The notes beneath the pieces were generated by a model, which did no database searches, had not been told where the DNA came from, and saw only the letters and a program-made list of their open reading frames with translations. The position numbers and the translations under genes were made by a program. Source: Sepioteuthis lessoniana (Eukaryota; Mollusca; Cephalopoda; Myopsida; Loliginidae). From it: 64,000 bases of DNA. This document shows, piece by piece, positions 1 through 10,532 of the stretch; the first letter of the stretch is position 1; each line of letters starts with the position of its first letter. Where the stretch lies: positions 63,642,203-63,706,202 of the forward strand of contig OY757904.1 in the NCBI GenBank assembly GCA_963585895.1, written 5' to 3'.

Positions 1-88
1 GTCTAGGAGAAGAAAAACTCTGAATTCAAACCTGTTAAACTCCGCTTAAAAACTGACCTTGCGCGAGCGGAAGGGTTGGTAAATATGA
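1..88 (+). repeat. SINE family B, 3' part, cut by window edge
   Basis: These bases match the 3' half of a repeat seen more fully at 15660-15925 and in inverse orientation at 21945-22245 and 23400-23685. Shared landmarks are CTAGGAGAAG, AAACTCTGAATTCAAACC and GGTTGGTAAAT at the end. The tRNA-like head lies outside the window. Confidence 0.7.
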
Positions 89-924
89 TAACGTTTTGTA
101 TATGCGATATATATGAAATTTTAATCCTATCATCATCCTTTACTGTATATAAGCAAAATCTTCCTTTCTTTTGACCTTTGAATTTTTCTCTGCTCTTCTA
201 TCATTATTTATGTTTGCGTGCACTATATGATATATCTGTGAAAATGACAAAGGTTGATTTGATTTTTTTATTATCCGTTCAAATGAAATATAGAATAAAA
301 AAAAAAAAAGAAGAAATTCTCTAAAGACAAACGATGCTATACAATAGATCAGGAAACCTTATAATTACAAAATCATTTTTGGTTAATCTTATTTATGGAA
401 AGCATATTCATTAGGAAATATGCTGAAGAATTATGCAACAAAAATGATACGTAATCTAGCAAAATTGTTAAGGGCGTATCAATCAACTATTTTGAATGAT
501 ATATTGCTTGACAAAATTACCTTTCTCGAGACGAGAATGACCCCTGTTGTTAATATTTTATTGCTACAGTCGTCTTCAATAACAAATGCAACACATAGAT
601 AAGCATAAAGCAAATACATTAAGTAATTGTTTATAAACCGGTCTTATAACATAAATTCATTCAATTCTCTAGCGATGTCAACCGCAGTTCTATTCTTAAT
701 TTATCTAATATTAACTTATTTGTTTAACCAGCAGATAAAAAGACTCCGTATTTTGTAAGTCTTCTTAAATATTAGTTGAATGAAGACTGGTGCATCATTT
801 CATGGTTTAAAGCAAATTATTGTGTAAGGTTATTAATATTCAGTGAAATACTTAATAGGTTAAATGATAAGAATATCCAATTATTGAATTACCATTTTCT
901 TTAAAAACACGAAGAAATTGTATT

Positions 925-925
<1 letters not shown>
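89..925. other. AT-rich stretch, nothing recognised
   Basis: Only short chance open frames (longest 60 codons at 420-602) and A-runs near 298-309 are visible. I see no protein homology, RNA gene or repeat shared with the rest of the window. Confidence 0.5.

Positions 926-958
<33 letters not shown>
926..958. repeat. (CTAT)n microsatellite, left half
   Basis: This is an uninterrupted run of CTAT units. It appears to be the left half of one tract split by the insertion at 959-1231. The other half is at 1232-1262. Confidence 0.9.
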
Positions 959-959
<1 letters not shown>

Positions 960-1231
960 GTTGTACTCCTTACTTAATGGACATGCTCTCCTCCAAAAAT
1001 ACACATCAACGAAGCGTCATAGGAGCTAACTAGACCCACGTGACACAATCACGTGGGATATCACTTGCATAGTGGACGGATAGCCACAACTCCACTGGAC
1101 TCTCTGCTTCCTATCAACTAACTACTATTTAACCAGGTTCACTTGTATCTTGTTTCAGTTACTTGAAAATATATGTTTTTCTATCAACCTTTTTGTATTC
1201 CCCGTGTCTTTCTTTTGCCAGCACCGCCACA
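959..1231. mobile_element. Putative solo LTR inserted in (CTAT)n
   Basis: The 273-bp segment begins TGTTGT and ends GCCACA, giving TG...CA termini. It is flanked on both sides by CTATC (954-958 and 1232-1236), which fits a 5-bp target-site duplication, although the repetitive target weakens that evidence. Inside is a perfect inverted repeat, CCCACGTGA-CACAA-TCACGTGGG (1035-1057), holding two CACGTG E-boxes. A TATTTAA-like box sits near 1126. No coding sequence remains, as expected for a solo LTR. Family and orientation are not known. It could instead be another short insertion with similar termini. Confidence 0.55.
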
Positions 1232-1262
1232 CTATCTATCTATCTATCTATCTATTTATCTG
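1232..1262. repeat. (CTAT)n microsatellite, right half
   Basis: CTAT units resume immediately after the putative solo LTR and degrade to TATTTATC at the right end. Confidence 0.85.
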
Positions 1263-1479
1263 CTAAGAATTAGATTATCATGCTCATATATTAAAAGGAG
1301 CCCGGCCTAGTATTATAATTATTGTAGGAAATGGATTTGGCGTATCGACTTGAAATGATGGATGAAATTGTTTCGGTTTAACTTTACGCTAATATCCTTG
1401 GAAACAGCATATATCCATAGATTACCCATTCCCAAATATAGGTAAAAAAAAAAGGCATATTGGTTGTTTTATTCTTAGG

Positions 1480-2510
1480 AAGGCAATGGGCACAGGAAAA
1501 CACTGAATACAAAAATACAAATACACTCTTTACGAGTTTATCACACCAGTCATTTGTTGGAATGTGAGTGACAACAAGTCATCTCTGATCTCCAGGACCT
1601 TTCTCAGTATTTTAGTCGATCTCATCAATTCAGTAAACAAGATGGTTTCGATTTTCCGACTGATTTCTTATTCCTTTAGTCCCTTCTCCAAACACTTGGG
1701 GATTGTTCCGAGTGAACAAACTAGAAAATGGTATAACGTTGACCCTCCTGTACCACATCTCCATTAGTTCTTTGAAATGGTTCTCGTATTGTCTGTTTCC
1801 ACTTTCTGTAATATTCACTCTGTTGTCCATTCGAACCCTAAAATCCACAAGACATCAAATTCTCTGTTTTTGCTAATTAACATTTGCTCTGGTAATCTGG
1901 TCAGGATTATGTAATCCGCCAGTATCACAAAATACCAGAAAATTTGCCTTCCATCGCAAAATCTGATACTGGTATGTGCATATACCGTTTTATAATATGA
2001 TCAAATTTTACTCAATTACACAATACCTTTACCAGCAAGTTGTGACTGGTTTTGTTCTCCTAAGCTAGTTTTCTGCTTCTGCTTATTATGTGATTAACTG
2101 CTTCAACATTTTCCCACATTATCTACATACGATATTTTGTTGCATATCATCAATTTTCGCTTTAATATAATTGGTCATTCTGGCGTTGTTTCGTGCTGCT
2201 ATTAGAAGAGATTTAGTTTTGCTCTTGATATTTCCCTCTTGTAGTCATGTTAAGGTTTGCTCATGAGGTAATTCCTTAATTTGTTGCTTGAAATCTCCAT
2301 ACATTTGTTTTTCTATTTAGTTCTGTTTCCTTGTTTTGTTACTTTTTCTGCCTGGTCTTATGTTGTGAATGCTGTTATTGGCTACTGGGATCAGTCTTTC
2401 TTTGCTCTTGTAGTCACCGAATTTTTGTATTGCTGATTCAACATAGTCTTCAATTATGAGTGTGTCATTCTACAGGACAGCAGCTGGATTGTGTATTATT
2501 ATTATCATTT
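1480..2510 (-). pseudogene. LINE C-terminal relic (REL-type), copy 1
   Basis: Read on the minus strand with frameshifts and stops, this looks like the C-terminal third of a non-LTR retrotransposon polyprotein. Near 2130-2180 it reads like the LINE stretch AARNNARMTNYIKAKID. Near 1770-1840 is MDNRVNITES, resembling the 'DHRVKIKESEK' region of LINEs with a restriction-like endonuclease. Near 1640-1720 is GTIPKCLEKGLKE followed by LRKVLEIRDDLLSL, the usual extreme C-terminus of these proteins. Many stops make it non-coding. The clade assignment comes from motif memory and is tentative. A second copy of the same C-terminus follows at 2515-2767. Confidence 0.55.
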
Positions 2511-2514
2511 ACTT

Positions 2515-2767
2515 TTTTAGAGTTTTTCACATCAGTATTAACTGATGGTTTTTCACTGGAGTTTGAGTGACAGCAAGTCTCCTCAAGTCTTCGGGACTAT
2601 TCTCAGTATTCTGGCTGTTCTCAGTAATGCTTGCCGTTCTCAGTAATGCTGTCATTTGGATAGTCTCTACCCGTCCGCCAAATCCCAAGTTCTCCAGGTC
2701 TTTAATAATCCTTCAGTTATTGTGATAAAAGCACCAATCACAATTGGTACAATAGTCATTTTCATGT
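2515..2767 (-). pseudogene. LINE C-terminal relic (REL-type), copy 2
   Basis: The minus strand reads MTIVPIVIGA at its start and then, with small disruptions, GRVETIQMTALLRT and a segment like RRLEETCCHSNSSEKP. This is the same C-terminal domain as in the fragment at 1640-1720, so a second copy of the same LINE type lies head-to-tail with it. It ends against the (ATT)n tract. Confidence 0.55.
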
Positions 2768-2772
2768 TCCAC

Positions 2773-2834
<62 letters not shown>
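2768..2834. repeat. (ATT)n microsatellite
   Basis: This is an unbroken run of about 22 TTA/ATT units. It creates a spurious poly-tyrosine open frame. Confidence 0.95.
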
Positions 2835-2835
<1 letters not shown>

Positions 2836-2891
2836 GCGTTTTCTTCATGTGAGACATCTTCTTAATGCTGTTTCTAAGAAATTGATATATA

Positions 2892-4427
2892 CAGTAGCGT
2901 CCCAAACTAAGGGACAAAATTTTAAAACCTAATATTTGTTAGAAATAACATCTATGAAAAGCTGAAATTTTGACAACTGGTAGTCGTTATCATCCATACT
3001 AAAATTTGAATCATTTGCAAAGGATAGAAAAAGAATTATAATAATTATTTATTTATTTTCAAAATAGGATCGTCCAAAAGTAAGGGACAGAATTGAGAAA
3101 AACAATGTAAACAGTATGCTATATTCAATTTTTTTGATTTCCACTAAAGAATAAGTCTTACTTAGTCATTTGTAAACGTTGCATCAGCTGGCACCATGGC
3201 GAAACGCCAAAACCTTGACTACTCTGAGACAAACTATTGTGAAGCTACACAAAGAAAAGCACACCATTAGAGAGATTTCAGAGAAAGTGAAACGTTACAA
3301 GAGTGTTGTAGGCAGGGTTGTTAAATCCTACAATGATACTGGCAAAATAGTTAGTGCTTTTAAAACCGGCAGACCCCGCAAAACTTCGGCAAGAGAAGAT
3401 CGAATAATGCAGCGTATGTCATTAAAGGACCGTTTTAAGTCTTGCACAGAAATTAAAAGGGTTATGAATTGTACCTCATGTGTTAATGTGTTAAGACAGA
3501 ATGTTAGACGACTGTTTAATCGAACCCTTGTTAGTTCGAAGAATAAGAAGAAGAGATTAGAGTTTGCAAACAGGTATGTAATTTGGACATATGAAAATTG
3601 GGCAAAAGTATTTTTCAGTGATGAAAGCAAGTTTAATTTATTTGGAAATGATGGAAAAAACAATGTAAAGAGACGTATTGGGGAAAGATTTAGTGCAAAG
3701 TGTACTAAGAAAACTGTCAAGTTTGGGGGCGGAAGCGTCATGGTATTTGGAATGTTTTCTAGCCAAGGTACAACGCCTCTTGTCCGGTTACAAACTCGTG
3801 TAACCGCGCAGATCTATAAAAACATTGTTCAAGATCCTGTTGTGCCAATCATACAGAATTCAGGTTTCGATAGGGCCACCTTTATGCAAGATAATGCCCC
3901 ATGTCACAAGGCAAAAGTGGTAATGAGTATCCTTAGCAAGCAAGATTTCGAAATTTTGGATTGGCCACCGCAAAGTCCTGACTTAAATCCAATAGAAAAT
4001 CTTTGGAAGACCTTAGGAGTGAAAGTTATGGAAAGAAATCCCACTAACACGGAGGATTTGTGGGTGAAGCTTCAAGAAGAATGGTCTAAAATTAGTATCG
4101 AGGATTGTCAAGAACTGATTCGTTCTTATAGTCGAAGATGTGCAGCTGTCATTGAGAGCAAGGACTCATTTACTAAATATTGATTTTACATATATTTTTA
4201 TTGTTTTTTTGGCTGTTTACATTGTTTTTCTCAATTTTGTCCCTTACTTTTGGACGTTCCAAATTTGAAAATAAATAAATAATTGTTATAATTTATTTTC
4301 TATCCTTTGCAAATGATTCCAATTTTAGTATGTTATTATGGATGATAACGACTGATCAGCTTTTCACAGTTGTTATTTCTAACTAATATTATGTTTTAAA
4401 ATTTTGTCCCTTAGTTTTGGACGCTAC

Positions 4428-4429
<2 letters not shown>
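2892..4429 (+). mobile_element. Tc1-type DNA transposon, near full length
   Basis: The element is bounded by TA on each side (2890-2891 and 4430-4431), the Tc1/mariner target duplication. Its ends are long inverted repeats of about 220 bp: left 2892-3114, right 4213-4429. Each arm holds an outer and an inner copy of a short motif like CGTCCAAAAGTAAGGGACA (left 2899 and 3071, right near 4241 and 4410). This is the IR/DR layout known from long-TIR Tc1 elements such as Sleeping Beauty. The arms differ at a modest number of positions, so the insertion is old but not ancient. It carries one transposase frame and abuts a (TA)n(GT)n tract on the right. Confidence 0.93.
3179..4183 (+). pseudogene. 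Tc1 transposase, damaged start
   Basis: This is a cut-and-paste transposase of the Tc1 (DD34E) family, which acts in the nucleus on the element's own inverted repeats. The 334-codon frame shows an N-terminal helix-turn-helix region (residues ~14-55), a GRPR minor-groove motif (64-67), then the catalytic triad: D148 in FFSDES, D238 in MQDNAPCH and E273 in PIENLW. D238 and E273 are separated by exactly 34 residues. The stop is a normal TGA. The frame opens at a TTG. The likely true ATG, in a good context (CACCATGG, 3196), is in another frame and runs into a stop soon after the first helix, which suggests a one-base insertion near 3205. The next in-frame ATG (codon 77) would omit the DNA-binding domain. 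The linker between residues ~105 and 125 also looks shorter than usual. It is probably not functional as it stands. Confidence 0.9.

Positions 4430-4432
<3 letters not shown>

Positions 4433-4512
<80 letters not shown>
4433..4512. repeat. (TA)n(GT)n compound microsatellite
   Basis: An AT run (4433-4468) passes directly into GT repeats (4469-4512). It starts at the target TA of the Tc1 element. Confidence 0.95.
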
Positions 4513-4516
<4 letters not shown>

Positions 4517-5532
4517 TAAATTTTGATGATTGAATCATACTAAAAAGCACACAGTTGATACGTAAGTTTTCAAACAGGATATATAAAATGATAATGAATC
4601 TAATGTTTCCATGGCTTTTCTACATTTATTGTTTAATACTACTGAAGTGAGCGAAGATAATCCTCATGTAACGCACGTTTGGCAGGCAGTGTTGTGTATG
4701 TCAACATGGAAAAAAGTAATATATTTCACAATAAAAAAGATATCGGGTTTCTACGATGAAAGAGATGTGAAACATGTAAGCAGCTGTTTGCTCACACGCA
4801 GCAGATATGCTGTATATCATCGCGATAAAATCGAGCATTTAAGTGCAATATTCTTCGAAGATATTCAATGTTGACGAAAACAGGGAACAGTATTATGTAA
4901 CGCACAAACGCGTGTATCAGAAGATTCGCCCATCTGTATAGACGAGAATACATTCTTAGACAAAAATACGAAGAATATCAAGTAAATATGCTATATCTTT
5001 GTAAATTATTTAAAATTTTATATTAAAAAAAGACACAAAACAAAAAGCAATTAGAATGTAATGACACATTGTTATAATTTTGTTTTAGACTCTCATGGTG
5101 AATAGAGCGACAATACATTTCTGGGACATCATGGCGTCTGGAGCTTAAGTTTCTTGATATTTTTATGCACATGTATTTAGTTTGGGTGCTGTCTTGGCCT
5201 ATTTTATTCAGAAAGACTTTAAACAAGTTTAGTGTAACTATTTGAGTGTCATATGTGAAATTTCTTGACCAAAAGTGATATTTTCAACAACCGACCCCTG
5301 AAAAAAAAAAAAAAAAAAAAAAAAAAATTAAAAAAATCAAAAACATAAAGAATGAATAAAAACTGTCATCTAATCTTCTACAGTATTTTGAGATGGTCTA
5401 TGATGTACAATGAGAATTTTCTGATAAATGAAAATGATAAATAACAACGAGAGCTAATGCACTAGTTGTTACTTTCATCTTGACTGGCTATTTAAATCTT
5501 TATTATTATTCTTATATACTTCGCCCACCCAC

Positions 5533-5597
<65 letters not shown>

Positions 5598-5768
5598 GAA
5601 TTGTTTTTTATACTGAAAAAACTTATTTTTGGGGAAAAAAAAACACTGCGAAGCTCTAATTTTTATACGTATTTTTTCTATTTTTTTGATCAATCGGCGC
5701 ATGCACATTTATTTGAAAATATCTTTCAAATTCCGTATACAGCAATATTTGACTTGACACGCAAAATT
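4513..5768. other. AT-rich stretch with poly-A and (TA)n
   Basis: An 87-codon frame at 4611-4874 has no recognisable domain. A poly-A run occupies 5301-5327 and a (TA)n tract 5533-5596. Nothing else is recognised. Confidence 0.5.
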
Positions 5769-6003
5769 TAGTTTAGTTCCTTTTGATCCATAGATAGAAC
5801 CTTATTAGGTACCACCACTCCGTGCCAGAGCGAACCTGGGAGTGATGGCAATGGCGGGGAACTCCACATTCCCCAAAGTTCCTTCATTACTGGAACCTTA
5901 CCATCAGATTGCTTTTAGTCATATCAGGACACTCATTGGGGTGTGTTTCAACCCCTCTACAGAGAAGCAGCCGGTGTATTCTACAGTCCCAGCCAACCGG
6001 GCA
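5769..6003 (-). repeat. Composite repeat D, body only
   Basis: This matches the body found at 28900-29100, 48600-48815 and 59265-59465. Landmarks in plus-strand order are CCATAGATAG, GAACCTGGGAG, ATGGCAATG, CTCCACATTCCCCAAAG, GGTGTATTCTACAGTCCCAG and a final GGGCA. The shared hairpin tail found next to other copies is missing. Confidence 0.75.
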
Positions 6004-6010
6004 AGCACCG

Positions 6011-6425
6011 AATTTGTTAACTTAATGCACTTGCACATTTACTGCATTCATATAAGCAATGTACCCATGCAATCAATTAACTTATATATGCTCATGTGCA
6101 CATGCACCCTCACGGAACTTATATAATCAATGTACTCTTTCACTCAGGCCACTTGCAAACTTACATAATTCATACGGCTGATGTAATTGCATAATAATTG
6201 CATTTATTCACGCACTGCAAACCTTGTACTTATTTCCGTTCCACTGCACTCCCACACTTACAAAACACATTAAAGCAGTGCATGAATACACTCACTGCAC
6301 TCGCAGACGAACATAATTCGTACACACAGTGCAATCCCACATTCACTGCGCTTCAATACGCACAGATCTCGCGCACTTCCGGACCTCATACAGTCAATGC
6401 AGTCGTAAAATAACTGCACTCATAA
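6011..6425. repeat. Degenerate minisatellite rich in TGCACT/ATTCAT
   Basis: Imperfect recurrences of blocks such as CACTGCACTC, ACTTACATAATTCATAC and CAATGCA appear roughly every 40-50 bp. It follows repeat D directly. The unit length was estimated by eye. Confidence 0.5.
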
Positions 6426-7353
6426 GATCACGTTATTTGTATCCTTCCCAAAATAAAGCATACAATTTCAAAGTCAGATCAGCTAATATAAAACTTTCAG
6501 GTTGGTAAGTCCTATTTAAAAATTAACATTAATTAACAAATTTAAATCATTAAGATTACCAGAATATATGTACACTAACGTCATTGCTTATAATAAGTGA
6601 CTAATAGATTTTTGAATAGTTTGGATCCCCTGATGAACCATTAACTTCATCTTTCGTACTTATAATCTCTGATACCATTTAAACATCCTTAAGGAAAATC
6701 AAGCCCAATAGGTCGCTTCCTGTTTAATTTAAAATTGCCGAAATTAGAAAATATCTCGATATTTTTGTACTTTTTATGATCTTTAGATGTTTTATATTCC
6801 CAAATGTGCAACGTTTTGAGATGTGCTTTCTCAACGAGCTTTTAACACATTTACATTCCTTAAAAGAAAAAAAAAACGAGCCCAGTAAACCCAGTGTTAG
6901 CCGTGACCTTTAACTCATTTTCCTCGTTTTCATCATTTTAAATTTTGCTTCTTGAAAAAGGAAATGCTAAAATCTTACTCTGAATTTTCTCAGGAAAGAA
7001 AACAGATAAAAACAAATTTCTGGTAAATATCGCTTTTTCCTCATTAACGAAAACTTTTAAGATAAAATGCCATCTTCAGGGTTTGAAGCTGACTGTAAAA
7101 TGTGTTAGTTTTGTAAGAATCGTTGAAAATTTTCCATCGACTGATGACGTCCAAAGGACATCTTAATGAGGTAGATTTTTTTGCATAGGACCTAAGCCAC
7201 GATTTAATCGATTATCCAAAAGATATTTTATCCTTTTTTTTCAATATACGTTCCATCAATTTGGACAAAATCTTTTTAAAATATCGGGTAATGATCATAC
7301 GTCACTGTTCAATTGCTTCTTGGCATATGTTTGTGTGTGTGTGTGTGTGTGTG
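6426..7353. other. AT-rich stretch ending in (GT)n
   Basis: No coding or repeat homology is recognised. A short (GT)n run lies at 7330-7352. The segment near 7075-7175 (ATCTTCAGGG and CTGATGACGTCC) loosely recalls Penelope-type 3' ends but is too weak to call. Confidence 0.4.
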
Positions 7354-7645
7354 GTTCCCGCACAGGATAATGGCTAACATCAAAGGCAACAGAAATGGCG
7401 GAGACCCGAGTTCAAATTCTGGACGAAGCTGCTTGCCTTTCAGGTAACGCTTACACCCTTGGAAATATATACATCATCTTATTTCTCTCCTATGGGCAAA
7501 TAAAAGGGCAAACTGGGTTCTTTAATTTTAGTTTTGCAACCAGTTTTGGCGAAGGAAAACTCTGAACTCAAACCTGTTAAACTCCTCTATAAAATTGAAT
7601 TTCTGTCACATCCTGCTATTGCCAAAGGGTTAGTTAATATATTTA
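7354..7645 (+). repeat. SINE family B, full length
   Basis: A tRNA-like head carries a B-box-like GAGTTCAAATTC (about 7410). The body ends with AAACTCTGAACTCAAACCTGTTAAACTCC split over a few mismatches, then GGGTTAGTTAATA. It is the same family as the fragments at 1-88, 15660, 21945 and 23400. It is diverged, with an extra segment near 7490. Confidence 0.65.
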
Positions 7646-7678
7646 GTGCTCGAAAGATCAACATGCATTAAGTTAAAA

Positions 7679-7985
7679 ATCATCACCATCATCATATCAC
7701 GCTGCTTGCACGGATTTCCTTCACTCTCTCTTGACACCCGTCTCTATCGTCCATCGCTCCCGGGAGGTCTTGAACGCTATATCCTGTATCGACATAGAGC
7801 TGTGGTATATAGGTTTCAGCACGTCTTCCAATATTTGCTGGTCTTTGTGAAGGGGCACATTGGAGTACATTGCTTATGAGTTTGTCCTTACTTCTCCAGG
7901 AGTGTCCCGCATGTCTGATTCGTCTAACTTGGATAGTTTTCGTGATGGGTGGTTGGCAGCCGTACAGGAAGAGTGCAGTTGGTTA
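7679..7985 (-). pseudogene. LINE 3' end (family L), duplicated copy 1
   Basis: The minus strand encodes a frame-broken version of the C-terminus seen at 33695-34135 (TRHAGHCWRS...REEWRERVRDIRA). The left end, CATCATCATATCACGCTGC, is the reverse complement of the TGATGATG tail that ends every copy of this LINE here. It is the first part of a ~580-bp segment repeated at 10533. Confidence 0.75.
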
Positions 7986-8262
7986 GATAGCAATACTTGG
8001 AGCCATTTAACTGTGTGCAATAAAACTATTAATATGAGAAATACTGGAAATTATTTATCTGTGTACTAACAATTAAATGATGTTAAATTCAATTGTTAAT
8101 ATTAAATAGCCATACTTGAAACTATTTTATTGCATGTAAAGTAATGAGTTATGGTTTGTTTAATAATGTTGCTAACAAACTATTCATTCAAATATCATTT
8201 TTTAATATATGTATAAAGAGAATTTAGCATTGAATAACCTACAAAGTCTAATATGCCAAAAA
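7679..8262. repeat. Duplicated ~580-bp segment, copy 1
   Basis: The whole segment, made of a LINE tail, a motif block (CATTTAACTGTGTGCAATAA, CTTGAAACTATTTTATTGC) and a SINE tail, recurs at 10533-11110 with only scattered differences in the same orientation. After 8262 the copies diverge completely. Here the SINE tail continues; in copy 2 a 35-bp minisatellite begins. Confidence 0.85.
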
Positions 8263-8295
8263 AAGCCAACCAAAGCAAATATTAAATATCTAATA

Positions 8296-8385
8296 TCTGT
8301 ATTAACAGGATGCAGAATTAAAAGCCCTACAATGGTTTGGTCTGTATTAACAGGATGCAGAATTAAAACCCCTACAATGGTTTGG
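8296..8385. repeat. 2 x 45-bp tandem duplication
   Basis: Units 8296-8340 and 8341-8385 (TCTGTATTAACAGGATGCAG... to ...CAATGGTTTGG) differ at one base, so the duplication is recent. Confidence 0.95.
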
Positions 8386-8864
8386 TATGTCATAAAACCC
8401 AAATAGCCATTCCAAAAAATCCTTAAAAGTAATTGGAGAAAAATCTGGATGTTGAAATATATGCCTCAAATTTCGTAAAAAAATATGAATGTAAATAAAA
8501 CGTAAACCAGAAGAATAAGTTTTCGTAGAAAAACAAACTTCTTTTCATATTTATCATGTTTTGATCAGGATTTTATTGGAAATAAGTTACAGTTGATTTT
8601 GTTACACAATATATAACATCTTACATTGTTGTATAACATAAAGTTCAGTCTTGCCGACATGATTTAGAATAGGCTGACTGTATCAGGAGAAGATTAACAC
8701 AACCACACCTCAAAGAAGTGTCTTGGAAATAACAATAAGCTGCCTCTAGTAGTGAGACACCAGTTCCTTAAGTTCTGAGAAATGTTAAGTAACACTTCCT
8801 TACCACATTGGCAGAGTTATATCAATGGGTTACATAGATCTGCTTTTAAAACTATTGTTATTTG
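8386..8864. other. AT-rich stretch, nothing recognised
   Basis: No frame, RNA or shared repeat is visible beyond weak similarity of single words to the neighbouring repeats. Confidence 0.4.
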
Positions 8865-9050
8865 TTGATTTTTTTGGCTTAATGGCATATCAAACTTTCA
8901 GTGATATTTAAAGCCAAGGCCATCCTCGTAGTTGTACTATTTAACTAATATCTTTAGGGATAAGGCGCTTCATACTTTTCTTAATGGTATTATTTCGAAA
9001 GCAAATGCCATAGCGCGGTTGGAATTCGAAGTCGCATATACAATGCTATT
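8865..9050 (-). repeat. SINE family A, diverged
   Basis: The shared tail is present in reverse (TTAATGGCATATCAA near 8880). It is followed by the TACTATTTAACTAA/GGATAAGG body and a B-box-like region in reverse near 9025-9040 (GGAATTCGAAGTC). It is the same layout as 20535-20750 and 33075-33240. Confidence 0.65.
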
Positions 9051-9590
9051 TTTATATCACGTTAGTCACAACACAACGTAAACTTGCCTCAGTGTTCTTT
9101 TATAGGAGAAATTCATATCATAGAATTGTGAGCAAGCAAACGATCATAGACAAATGCTGAAGTGCAATTTTATAATAAAGCAATGGAAAATAGAAAATAT
9201 ATCTGTTGGTATAATCAAGCATTTAAAATTAACTAAATTTTGACATTTATGTGTTTTTATACTGTTATATAAAGAAATCAAATCAAACAATAAAACGACT
9301 TTCAAAATATGAATTCTTCATTTTTTATAACATTTCACTAGTGAACGTAGAACTCTGTGATAATGGAGGAAGATGTATCTCTCCAATGTCAAATGTCTAT
9401 AAAATAATATCTTATCTCCTCAGTTCCTTGAGAAGAAAAAAAACAGGGTGTATACCAAGAAGATAAAGATATCTGTGCAGTTTGTTTCAAAGTTGGTTTA
9501 AAACAACTTTGCATATCCTAATGAGATTCCTCTTGGATTTTGTAATAAATGTTTGCTTCAGTTCTTATTTTTTTCAATACTAGACGGTTA
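9051..9590. other. AT-rich stretch, nothing recognised
   Basis: A 71-codon frame at 9251-9466 has no recognisable feature. Confidence 0.4.
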
Positions 9591-9680
9591 ATGATCTGTC
9601 TGGGGTTAGTTGAAGAACACTCAACGCTTATATATATATATATAAGCGTTGAGTCTTCTTTAACTGACCCCAGACAGATC

Positions 9681-9682
<2 letters not shown>
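9591..9682. repeat. 92-bp near-perfect palindrome
   Basis: Arms of 46 bp start ATGATCTGTCTGGGGT and meet in a (TA)n centre. Comparing the two arms base by base gives three mismatches. A (TA)n tract follows at 9683-9707. A transcript would form one long hairpin. A small foldback element is the likeliest origin. Confidence 0.95.
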
Positions 9683-9707
<25 letters not shown>

Positions 9708-9712
<5 letters not shown>

Positions 9713-10450
9713 TATTTTGTGCCGTAGAACTTTGGGTGAAAACCAGGAGAGCGAAAATGGATGCGTATATTCGTTACCTGCGCCGGAAAGAGAGCTCATA
9801 ATTTCGATTCGTCCGTAACACTATCCCTGAAATTAATAGTGTGCGTCATTTCAATGCGTTCTCGTGTTATCATTTTTGACGAACTGTCAAGTATATCAAC
9901 CTGTGAATCTTCGGTCTTCGCACATTGAATGTGCTCTCTAGTAAAATTCCGATCAATGTCTTTCGAATCTGCATTCCTTTAACCTGTTCTTAAGGTCAGC
10001 CTTCAGCTCCAAGTTTAGCAAAGGACCCACCGTTCCAATATCCTCTCTCATTTCATACATTGCATAACATATTTACCTTATTGCTTTTAAACAAGCAAAT
10101 TCCATAGCATTTTTTCAAATATGAAAGTAGTTATTTCCTTTAAACCAATTACAACAGGATATTATTATGTCTATTGGAAAATTATGCAATTAAAATGAAC
10201 GTTACTAGGTATTAATTATAATAATTAATAATTAATCAACTGTTTGACGATCACAGTTCTTTAACTTGGTTTGTCTTCTTTGCATGTCAGCCTTGGATGC
10301 CAAATTCATCTTTGTAAAAGAACAGAATAGGTACTACTTAATATATAGATGGAGGTATAAGACGTTTATGCCTTTCCAAAGAGTATTAGTTCAAAAGTTA
10401 ACTCAGTAGTGAAACTGGACTTTTAAACCTGTTTACAACGATATTGCGGA
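9708..10450. other. AT-rich stretch with a SINE tail fragment
   Basis: A reversed SINE tail fragment (TGCATGTCAGCCTTGGATGCCAAATTC split by a mismatch) lies near 10283-10310. Otherwise nothing is recognised. Confidence 0.4.
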
Positions 10451-10532
10451 CCAGCTGATTAGCCATTACACAACAGCTTATTAGCCATTACACAATCATC
10501 ACCATTACACAACAGCTGATTAGCCATTACAC
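10451..10532. repeat. Short tandem repeat, AGCTGATTAGCCATTACACAA unit
   Basis: The unit recurs about three times with CATCACCATTACACAACAG spacers, just before duplicated segment copy 2. Confidence 0.8.

Noticed and set aside
2656-2865. 69-codon frame with a poly-tyrosine stretch
   Set aside because: It is translation of the (ATT)n microsatellite. Similar YIYIYI, HTHTHT and VCVCVC frames throughout are (TA)n, (CA)n and (GT)n.
3328-3741. 137-codon minus-strand frame
   Set aside because: Antisense shadow of the Tc1 transposase. It has no homology of its own.
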